The notes under the pieces are model-generated. The model was given only the letters and a program-made list of their open reading frames with translations, was not told the origin of the DNA and made no database searches. This document shows, piece after piece, positions 52,878 to 61,450 of a stretch of DNA of 64,000 nucleotides. The position numbers and the translations under genes are program-made. The stretch is from Trichomonas vaginalis G3 (Eukaryota > Parabasalia > Trichomonadida > Trichomonadidae). How positions within the stretch are numbered: the first letter of the stretch is position 1; each line of letters opens with the position of its first letter. The stretch is taken from NCBI RefSeq assembly GCF_026262505.1, contig NC_067206.1, forward strand, positions 4,492,879 through 4,556,878, given 5' to 3'.

Positions 52878-55800
52878 TCAGAACTTAAGCTTTCTTATGA
52901 ATGAAGTCTTAGTCTGAATAGAAAAGTTAAACTTCTCTTCAAATGCAGGTGTAGCAGACTTACATAAGTCGAATGCAATCTCTTGACCGTCATAAAGTGC
53001 TTTATATAACTTCATTAAACTGAACTCAGAGTCTTTGTCATATGTTCCTTGCGGAACCATTAAACCTTTATCTTCATCATAGAAACACTGAACAGAGTCA
53101 GGAAACATTTCATTAGCGGTTAAAGCAATAACATCTTGCTTCACGCCTTTCATTCTGCAGTGAAATGCAACTTCATTTAAATCATTCGTGAGTAAGTCTA
53201 TGTAAGTCTTCTTTCCACAAAATATTGACTTGTATGCTAAACTTTGTTTATCTTTTGTGATTTCTGTAAAGTCGCTATGAAATTGACCAAGGTTTTTACC
53301 AATGAGAACTCTTCCATAACGTTTCTCAAACTCTTCAGCTAAACGAGGGATATCTTCATTGTAGAGATGCATACTGTCCGTATCGCTATAAAAGATGTCC
53401 ATTCCTAAGTCCTCAGCAGTACAGAATACTTCACACATTATTCTCTTCGACATAGACAGAATATTAACACCAAGTGGACAGAAGTTAAAGTGTCTGCAAA
53501 TGCTTTTCGTTAGCTTGAAAATAGTTTTATCTGAACCATCCAAACCTTCGAACTTCACTATATGGTTGTAGTTTCTGATGGCATATCTTATAGCATCTTT
53601 GTCATTTACTATGGTTATTTTTGACTCAATAGGAGATAGAATAGTTTTGCCATAAATACTGTTCAGAATGAGCTTTATATTTTCTTGCAAAGGATTTCCT
53701 TCTTTCTTATACTTTAACCTTAACTCAAACAACTTCTTTACTTCATCTCTTATTCTAATATCTCTGTTTCCATCGTAATAGTATCCTTGCAACACTTCAC
53801 ATTTGACACCTTGATATTTTATGAGGTCTTGTAATGTTATATGGTCAACATACATTAAACAGCAAGTGTTTGAACTTCTGGGAACGTTAAGTTCTGGATT
53901 TTAGTTCAGGGTCACAAACTATTAAAGGAAAGTGTCTATGTATTCCAATCTCTGTTATCTTAATGAGAACAAAGAAGCCAGACATAAACTTTTCACCAAT
54001 GGGTTCCTTTTGGTCGTCATCGAATAAATGTCTCATGAGATACTCTGTGCTTAACATTTCTTTCTTTATAACCTTTGGAATACCTTCTAAAGTATAAAGT
54101 CTTGCTATAGCGGATGGATATAATGAAACAGCGTCGAAATCAGCAATGAGTTTCTTTTCGCTCTTTTGTTTCATGTTATCTGACAGCATACATCTTCCAC
54201 CTTGAATACAGCGTGAAATAAATTCTCTTGGTTTATTTGAGAGGTCATATAAATTTCCATTCGGGAAGTACACTCTGTTCTCAAATAATTTGTTAGCAAT
54301 TGAACAAATACTAACGTAGTCATAAACGTTTAAATCAAATTCTTTCAATATGTCATTGCGGAACTTAACAAAACCTTCTCTTAAAATTCTTACATCTTGT
54401 TTGCAGTAAAACGTGCTATATTTTTCTAAGTCGAAGTGGTTTTCATCTATTCTGCAACCTTTGATGGAATCTATGTTTTTCATAAATGTATCTGCATCCC
54501 GGATAAACTTACATGCTTCAGAAATGACACCAGTTCTGTTGTCATTTGCTAACAAAACACTGCTGTAGTAGTTATATGGAAATACTTCTTTCGGTCCTGT
54601 TTGTAAGTTAAACATAGCAGGAAATAGTTTAAGCTTCTTATTTATAACACTGTAAGAGTCTTTTATAATAATTGCCCTTCCTTTATATAAGCCAGTTATT
54701 TGCATTGTTCGTGAACCTTTAATGATGGGAGTTCCTTTCACTTCTGTCATGTGTCTTAAGATGAAGTTTATATCATAACTGAGGTTATGGAAATATATTA
54801 AACTCTTGTCAGGAAGTCGTTCCAAAAATTCTGTTGCACAGTTCTGACCCCAAATGCTTTCACTCACTGAACCATCTTCACTGTCATAACAGATGTTAAA
54901 AGCTTTATGAAAGCCGTCTGTGCTACATTCAAAGTCAGCAAAGAAAACGTGCTCAGGAATGAACTTGCACTTATTTTTATTTACTTCTTTTGACTCGGCT
55001 TTCTTCTTCAGTTGTACACAATACTTTGGAGCATATGTCAAATCTTTAAATGGTGCAAGGTTCTGTTTATATAAGTCAGTCGTATATGTGAAAAGTTCTC
55101 CATAAGAAATAGGTTCGAAATATTTGCACTCCCACAATGTTTTCATAACATCCCATAACGGTGTTGTTCTATCATAACGAACTACATATTTATCTTCTCT
55201 CTTTGTATAAATCTTCATCTGTTTCTCAATGTTCATTCCACCACAAGCTTTGAGAATTTCTATATAGTTGCGAATGAAATATGTTGTCATTGGTAATCTT
55301 TCGTTTAGCATGTAGTGGTCTTCAACAAGAAGTAAGTCAATAGTTCTAACAGTTTCACATTCTTTTGGTATGTATTCTTTATTTCATTATGTCTTGAGTC
55401 ATTGAAATAACCAATGGTAACATTAAATGCTATACCTGTTGCGTCAGAAATTTCTTGTACTTTACTTTGAGGAAAGTCTCTAACACGAATGACTTCTCTC
55501 ATGTGGTCAATAGTCTCTCCATCTACTCCAGCCTGAATGCAAGCATAAACGAAACAATTGTCTTCTGTCATAAGTGCTGCAGTTCTTTTGTTCAATTCAT
55601 TGAAGATTTGGTAGCGTTCAAGATTTATAGGTAATGTGCAAAGATACTTCCAGAACTGACCGCTTCTCTTCTTATAAAACTTCTTTTCACCATTATCTTT
55701 CCAAAAGCTTTCTATAAGTGCTGGGTTTCCTGTTTGCTTAAGAGCTTCCAAAATGGCTTTCTGGTCATTTGTCAGTGTGCTTTCATCTCTATATGGTCTC

Positions 55801-56657
55801 TTTTTTGGTTTGCCTTTCTTTACATCTGACATCGTTAAGCCTTCATATTCAGTTAAATCATACATCTTTATTTCAGTAAGATTCTTTATGTTTGTCAAGA
55901 AGAAGTCATAGTGCATTTCAACAATACCTGCAGCATTTGCTTCTATCTCTGATATAAAGTTCTCCTTCAAGAGCTGATGTAGTAATGTTCCAATATTATT
56001 GAGGTTTAACGTAGAACATTCATACTTTCCACCAAGTTTATAACATACCATCCATCTCTGTTGTGAGTTTATTTTAATTTTCTCTAAGAGTCTCATGAAA
56101 ACCTTACCGAAATGTTTGTGTAAGTAGTCTCTGTTTGGTTCATCTAAAGCTTCGATGTTAAAGTCAATGAGTCTATTGCCTGACTTCACATTTCTCTTCC
56201 TATTCTCTTCATCTTTCTTTAACCATCTCTCACCTTCTTTTGGTTTGTCGTCAATGGAACGAATGACATCGTTAGCTTTGCGAACTTGTTCTATAGCGCT
56301 CTTAAACATCTCTCTTCTCTGTTGTTTCAGTGTGTCGTCTCTTCTTCTTGTTTCACCAACGTTTGCATTTGTTATGTCAAACATTTCTCTTCTTACTTCA
56401 TGAGGTACTGAACGTCTATGATATAAGTCAATAGCAACGTCATTTAAAGGAAATGCTCTTGCATGGACTTCGTCCTCGCCGCGTTGCGGCTTTATGAACT
56501 CATGAATTCTATCATAACTTATTGCACCATTATAGTCTTTAATGAAGTCAGCGAGTGCTTTTTTGTTTGTTGCGTAATGTTTTGCTACTTCTATGTTAGC
56601 TTCTGTTAGAAGTTGTTTTATTTCCGAGTGTTCTAACTTAGACAACTTCCGATACAT
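52878..56657 (-). pseudogene. Protein-primed DNA polymerase B, broken copy (C)
   Basis: Full-length homologue of 6842-10690 with all exonuclease and polymerase motifs recognisable. About two breaks. The C-terminal 60 residues differ from A (for example KSATPAFEEKFNFSIQTKTS), suggesting exchange with another sub-lineage. Confidence 0.92.
56462..56490 (-). repeat. Double-hairpin repeat inside PolB (C)
   Basis: Same as the A copy: GCCGC-AAC-GCGGC and GGAC-GAA-GTCC on the minus strand. Confidence 0.82.
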
Positions 56658-56747
56658 CTTTAGTAGGAAATAAAAAAATATTTTTTGAAAAAATTAGATT
56701 AGATTTTTTAAAGTTATTTTTCAAAATAATTTAATATTTTTATTTTA

Positions 56748-57221
56748 ATGAAACACATGCAAGATTGCAAGTTCTTTTCATACAATGCTCTCGCTACTGC
56801 CATCAAGAATGAGTTCAATAATGCTTCAAATGTTAATGTTATCTTTAACAAGAAGTTTGTGAAAGAATCTAAGTTTGGTCAGTATGTCAGACCATTAGCT
56901 ATCGTCATTGACCGCAAACGTTATACTTCACAAGAGTTAGCAGTAGTTTTGAAACAAAAGAGTTTCTTCGTGAATGTCAAAGATACTCATTATACTGTTA
57001 TAAAGAACTCTAACATTGACTTCTTCAGTATTGCTTTAAATCTTTCCGAACAGAAAGAATATAAGAAGGGTGAAACGTCTGTGAAATATTATCCTTCATC
57101 TCTGAAGACAATAACGAACAAAGATGTTATACAGAAATTCTTACCAAAGGTTGAAGAAGCTTCTATTGACATTGACGAAGGAAGTGAAATGGTTGAAGAA
57201 ATAGACCCTGAAGCTATTTAA
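56748..57221 (+). CDS. Conserved 157-aa Maverick protein, copy C
   Basis: Whole counterpart of 5851-6324 and 28336-28809, with FNNASNVNV in the variable spot. Confidence 0.75.
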   Translation: MKHMQDCKFFSYNALATAIKNEFNNASNVNVIFNKKFVKESKFGQYVRPLAIVIDRKRYTSQELAVVLKQKSFFVNVKDTHYTVIKNSNIDFFSIALNLSEQKEYKKGETSVKYYPSSLKTITNKDVIQKFLPKVEEASIDIDEGSEMVEEIDPEAI

Positions 57222-57239
57222 GCAAAAATATATTTTTGG

Positions 57240-57455
57240 TTAGTCTTCATATCGATATTTTACAACAATTCCCCAATGTATAAACTTTTCATACGCTTTT
57301 TCATAAGCTTTATATACCTTCAGAAATTTTGCATAATCTTTAGAAGCATTTAGATATTGTTTAAATGCTTTGTATGTCTTCAGAAATTTTGCATAATCTT
57401 TTACATGTTGTTCGTTCTCTTCTTCTGTCATGAGTTCCGAATATTCTAAATTCAT
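57240..57455 (-). CDS. Small protein, 71 aa, duplicated form
   Basis: Long form of 28827-28982. A 60-bp segment encoding about KDYAKFLKTYKAFKQYLNAS duplicates the following KDYAKFLKVYKAYEKAYEK block. The frame is preserved. Helical and charged; function unknown. Confidence 0.6.
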   Translation of the reverse strand: MNLEYSELMTEEENEQHVKDYAKFLKTYKAFKQYLNASKDYAKFLKVYKAYEKAYEKFIHWGIVVKYRYED

Positions 57456-57510
57456 GTTCTTTCATATGAGATAAAATTTTATAAAAAAAATAAAATTAGC
57501 TTAGATTTTT

Positions 57511-58338
57511 TTATTCTTCCTCTTTGAAGTTATCGAAATATTCTGTTATTTTTTCCTTCAGTAATGTTAAGTCTTCTTTGAATGTAAGTATTGTGCAACC
57601 TTTGATGTCATAGTGTGTTTGAGGAAGAGTATTTTTGACAATTTCCTTTATTTGCTCATTCGGTGTCATTGAAATCGGTAAGTTTTCACGATAGAACCAG
57701 TTTCTGTCAGATTTATATATTTTAACTAAGTCATAAAAGCTCTTGTTGTTTCTTCTGACTAAATGCAACATAACCATATCTTTATCTTCTTCTTTCTCCA
57801 ACTCTTCAGTATATATCATATACCTATAACTCTTTTCCTTTCCTTTTGGTACTGAACGCGGTATTCTTTTCTGTATGCTTTTGTCTTTGGATTCAATGAC
57901 TTCATCTTTTGCTTGAAGTTTCTTTTCCATCTCTCCACGTTCTGCTTTATATAGTTCATCTAACATCATGAAAATATAACAAGCATAACGAGGTGAAGCC
58001 CATATTGCTACAGCGTTTACTAAAAGTCTATGAACATAATAACCTTTCAAACCAGGAGCCAAATTCTTGCGATTTTCGTACGGAATCTCTTCTCTCGGTT
58101 TTCCGAGGGAAGCAATCATATGAGGAAATTCTTCTAAAAGTTCTTTTGTCTGTTGGTTTTCAAACCAATGATATGCTTGCTTTGTAGAACGAAGAGCGTT
58201 CATTATACTTTGCATTTGGTACATATCGTCTTTGACCGAACGAATGAGGCGAAGTTGTTTGTTATATTGTATGTATTCGTATTCTTCATTTATAGCTTCA
58301 TGGACTATAACTGTTGTTGTGTTCTCTGATGTTGTCAT
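57511..58338 (-). CDS. KilA-N domain protein, whole (C)
   Basis: About 275 aa from MTTSENTTTVIVHEAINEEY. KilA-N core with YHWFENQQTKELLEEFPHMI, then GYYVHRLLVNAVAIWASPRY; coiled coil; C-terminal NNKSFYDLVKIYKSDRNWFY. This is the best reference for the family, since A diverges before the core and B is broken. I chose the ATG next to GTATGTAAAGACAGTA. Confidence 0.82.
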   Translation of the reverse strand: MTTSENTTTVIVHEAINEEYEYIQYNKQLRLIRSVKDDMYQMQSIMNALRSTKQAYHWFENQQTKELLEEFPHMIASLGKPREEIPYENRKNLAPGLKGYYVHRLLVNAVAIWASPRYACYIFMMLDELYKAERGEMEKKLQAKDEVIESKDKSIQKRIPRSVPKGKEKSYRYMIYTEELEKEEDKDMVMLHLVRRNNKSFYDLVKIYKSDRNWFYRENLPISMTPNEQIKEIVKNTLPQTHYDIKGCTILTFKEDLTLLKEKITEYFDNFKEEE

Positions 58339-58393
58339 TACTGTCTTTACATACAAAATAAAAAAATAAATAAAAATAAAACTAACTTTATTT
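58339..58393 (-). promoter_or_regulatory. Conserved upstream element of KilA-N gene (C)
   Basis: Minus strand AAAGTTAGTTTTATTTTTAT, TTTATTTTGTATGTAAAGAC, then the ATG. Confidence 0.65.
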
Positions 58394-58426
58394 TCTGACT
58401 TTCACAAAAGACCAAAAATAAACGCT

Positions 58427-59038
58427 TTACATGTATTTTTCAGCAACTTCGTCAAATAATTTTATAGCTTTATCTATCTCATCTACTTCAAACGTTTCTT
58501 TACCTTTCGTGGGAGCACCATACATTTTCTCAAAAACTTCAAGCAGTTCTGTTTCAGCAGCTCTCATATCATTAACAAACACAACCTTGACTCTATTGAC
58601 TGTACTGTCATATCTTTGAGTTATATTATATGTCCTTCCTATCTTATATCTTTTTGTGTTGAAGTCCTTCGGTTTCTGAACGATATAAAGTAAGCTTTCA
58701 CTGCAATGTTCTGAGTCGAATGAACCATATGTTATGAAGTTATATCCAACAACTGGGTCTAACCATAACAAAACTATTGGTATAAGACTTTTGTCTATAA
58801 GATATGCTCTTGTTCCATGAAATGCTACTGATATCATAAGCTCAGGATTTCTTGTCAAAATTTTCTGAGTTGAAGCATTTCTAACCCAGTCGTTTGTTTT
58901 CTTTCCAGATGGAGATATAATGTCTGACAAAGAATATTTGTTGTATTTCTTTGAGTATCTTACGTTTAAATCACCTATTCTAACCACTTTGGTGTCATTG
59001 TCTATCTTTCTAACTGTTTCAAACTCAATGTTTGTCAT
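58427..59038 (-). CDS. KilA-N plus GIY-YIG (T5orf172-like) protein, C
   Basis: Counterpart of 29955-30566: KilA-N-like half, then LLYIVQ, YKIGRT, ITQRYDS and AETELLEVFEK. Substitutions cluster in the KilA-N half (VAFHGTRAYLIDKS, SFDSEHCSESLLY), while the nuclease-like half is nearly unchanged. I chose the ATG after GTATGTAAAGACAGTA. Confidence 0.8.
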   Translation of the reverse strand: MTNIEFETVRKIDNDTKVVRIGDLNVRYSKKYNKYSLSDIISPSGKKTNDWVRNASTQKILTRNPELMISVAFHGTRAYLIDKSLIPIVLLWLDPVVGYNFITYGSFDSEHCSESLLYIVQKPKDFNTKRYKIGRTYNITQRYDSTVNRVKVVFVNDMRAAETELLEVFEKMYGAPTKGKETFEVDEIDKAIKLFDEVAEKYM

Positions 59039-59108
59039 TACTGTCTTTACATACAAAATAACTAATGAAATTCATTATTTTTGTGCTGAATTCAAAAAAA
59101 TAATGTTG

Positions 59109-59166
59109 AGGTGAAGAGGTGAGATCTCACCTGTTTTTTCACCTGTTTTTTCACCTCTTTTTTCAC
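59109..59166. repeat. Palindrome-iteron block 14
   Basis: AGGTGAAGA, perfect core GGTGAGATCTCACC, then three T-rich CACCT iterons, ending in the last codons of the 313-aa gene. Confidence 0.9.
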
Positions 59167-60104
59167 AAGCGTTTTACATGAATTGTACGATGTATATTTG
59201 AAATCCTAAACAATTTCGTAGCTTCTATTTCTTCTTTTAGTACATCAAAAGTTTTAACAATGCCGAAGGTTTCTTTATATTTCTTCTTGACGTCAGACAG
59301 AAGGAAATCTTCTGCTGTTGGATAGTTTTTATTAAGAAATGTCAACATATCCATTTTATCTTCTGCTGGCTTTTCTGCTTCTTTCTTTAAGTCTGCATAG
59401 TCGTTTCGCATTCTTTCGATCTCTTTGACTGAGTAGTTATATTTTCTTATTGCTGCTTTACATTTTGAACATTGCGGATTCATTTTTGCGTTATACATTG
59501 AAATAAAACCAGCTAGAACAACTAAGGCGTCAATGGTTTTCTTTAACTCAAAAGCTGCTGGTTTTATCTGTTCATTCCATACTTTACCTCTTCTATCTTT
59601 ATCTCTTATCTGCCATACACATTTTGCAACTAATGAAACAAAGTTATCGTATGTCTTAAATTTTTCGGATTTGTAAAGGTCAGAAATATTTTTATAAACC
59701 ATGTCGCAATCTTTGTCCATAACTTTATGGTTGCAATGAAAACCAAGGAATTCATAATTTACTTTACGTATGAATTTCTTAATTTCTACTGAGTCAGTTG
59801 CTTTGACTTCAATTTCGTCGAATTCAGGAATAGTTAGTTTTTGCTGCTGAATTTCAGGTAGTTTAGGCAAATGGTCGATGAAGTCCTCCATTTCATAAAG
59901 ATACTGTTCATTTGTTTCATCTTTCGCACTACAGTCTAAATTACTTGTTAAAAGTTCTTGCTTTATCTTCTGGATTTCTGTTTCAAAAGTATATGAAGAA
60001 GGAATAAAGCTTTTCATCTCTACCAACATTGACGTAGGATTCATGACTAGCGAGTTTGGTGCTGTAGTTGTTTGAATTGTTGTTGTGCCGATTGTTGAAA
60101 TCAT
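59163..60104 (-). CDS. 313-aa Maverick protein of unknown function, whole (C)
   Basis: Ser/Thr-rich start MISTIGTTTIQTTTAPNSLV; helical middle with VEIKKFIRKVNYEFLGFHCN and KDCDMVY; a CSKCK pair near residue 215; basic end RISNIHRTIHVKRL. No family recognised. The conserved Cys/His residues could bind metal (inference). It sits between integrase and GIY-YIG in all copies and shares their upstream element. Confidence 0.7.
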   Translation of the reverse strand: MISTIGTTTIQTTTAPNSLVMNPTSMLVEMKSFIPSSYTFETEIQKIKQELLTSNLDCSAKDETNEQYLYEMEDFIDHLPKLPEIQQQKLTIPEFDEIEVKATDSVEIKKFIRKVNYEFLGFHCNHKVMDKDCDMVYKNISDLYKSEKFKTYDNFVSLVAKCVWQIRDKDRRGKVWNEQIKPAAFELKKTIDALVVLAGFISMYNAKMNPQCSKCKAAIRKYNYSVKEIERMRNDYADLKKEAEKPAEDKMDMLTFLNKNYPTAEDFLLSDVKKKYKETFGIVKTFDVLKEEIEATKLFRISNIHRTIHVKRL

Positions 60105-60187
60105 ATCTTTTATACAAAATAAAAAAAATAAATAATTTTAAAACTAACTTTATTTTTCTATCTTAAGGAAATTCATGAAAATTCGTG

Positions 60188-60227
60188 AGGGTGAGAAAAC
60201 AGGTGAGATCTCACCTCTTCACCTAAA
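60188..60227. repeat. Palindrome-iteron block 15
   Basis: GGGTGAGAAAACA, perfect core GGTGAGATCTCACC, TCTTCACC, between integrase 3' end and the 313-aa gene upstream region. Confidence 0.9.
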
Positions 60228-60324
60228 ATATATTTTTGGTGTAAATTTATGACAAAAATAAATGGTACCATTAATAATACATGACTGTTCTCATTCATGT
60301 CTGATTTACATCTAATGAAAAAGT

Positions 60325-61410
60325 TTAGAAGAATTTTCTTATTCTTTCTGGCTTATTTTTATCCTTCCAGTACTCCCGCTCTAATGGTCCCAGATGTGTT
60401 GGCTTTGACTCTCTCAAGTTCTTAGATGGTATAACATCTTCAACGCCTCCTTCATATCTTACTTTATAAGTGTCATCGTTTATGTTGTAGCCAAGTATTT
60501 CAATAACCACTCCTCGCTTTGCTTCGTCAATGGTTTCAGCAAGTTTGCCATTAGTACTTTCAACTAATTTATGTCGAGGGTAAAACGCAATAGAGTCGTC
60601 AGCAGCTTTTATAAGATATCCATTACCTTGCGTAGAGTCTACGATATAATAGTTTCTACTTAACCTTAAACGTTTCTTTGTCAACGGTTTGTCGTCAAGA
60701 ACTACACGAACTTTTGTACCAGGAATGAGGGTAAATTGTGTTGAATTTCTGATATTTTGTGTTTGGCTTCGTTTCTTTTGTATATACTTTTCTTCTTGTT
60801 GTTGTGTCATTGAATTTGGTGTATGCCCTGTTGTAGAATGTGTTGAGGAATTATATACTTCGAGAAAATGTTTCATTGTTTCTTCGGTAAAGTCTCGCTC
60901 TTGGTTTAAATCTCTGAGCGTTCTTATGAAGCGGTTTATGATGCCGAGTATGTTATGGTTATGGTCTTCAGTAGTGTAGTGAGTTATGTTATGCTTAATG
61001 AGAAATTCTGTGATTTCGTTGCTGAGGTAAGCACTGTCTTGGTCTGATGTTAAAGTACTTGGGCTATGTTCTGCTACAAACTTTTGTAAAACTCTTAACA
61101 CTTCACGAGTTCCTTTATTTTTCATTGGATATGCATATGCTTTACGAGTGTTAACATTAATGAAGATGAGGAATGGTTTATGTCCTCCTTTTCTGCTTTG
61201 AATGAGAGTGTCAAATTGGTATGCGTCAGGAGTGTTGGAGTAAATTGGTAAAAAGTAGTCGTAAGGGTTTATTTTTGTTTGATGTACAACATTTTTGTCA
61301 AAGAACCTTTTCACTTCAGCTCTGTTAGTAAATCCCCAACTCTTTGCAGCTTCATTGAACTTCTTAAATGACCTCCATGGATGTTGTTCGAATACTTCTT
61401 TCAAGCTCAT
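60325..61410 (-). CDS. Retroviral-type (rve) Maverick integrase, whole-looking (C)
   Basis: A 361-aa protein, MSLKEVFEQHPWRSFKKFNE. N-terminal helical region (1-60); rve core with YQFDTLI and LTSDQDSAYL Asp motifs and the INRFIRTLRDL helix (about 65-200); GHTPNSM loop; an SH3-like segment (IPGTKVRVVL, about 235-290); and a chromo-like segment (YKVRYEGGVEDVIPSKNL, about 315-340). It inserts Maverick DNA; the 5-bp duplication at B is the expected product. The start is 41 bp from the fibre gene's stop. Confidence 0.9.
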   Translation of the reverse strand: MSLKEVFEQHPWRSFKKFNEAAKSWGFTNRAEVKRFFDKNVVHQTKINPYDYFLPIYSNTPDAYQFDTLIQSRKGGHKPFLIFINVNTRKAYAYPMKNKGTREVLRVLQKFVAEHSPSTLTSDQDSAYLSNEITEFLIKHNITHYTTEDHNHNILGIINRFIRTLRDLNQERDFTEETMKHFLEVYNSSTHSTTGHTPNSMTQQQEEKYIQKKRSQTQNIRNSTQFTLIPGTKVRVVLDDKPLTKKRLRLSRNYYIVDSTQGNGYLIKAADDSIAFYPRHKLVESTNGKLAETIDEAKRGVVIEILGYNINDDTYKVRYEGGVEDVIPSKNLRESKPTHLGPLEREYWKDKNKPERIRKFF

Positions 61411-61450
61411 TTATGTAAAGTTAAAGATTTTATTCAAGGCTCAAGCGCGT

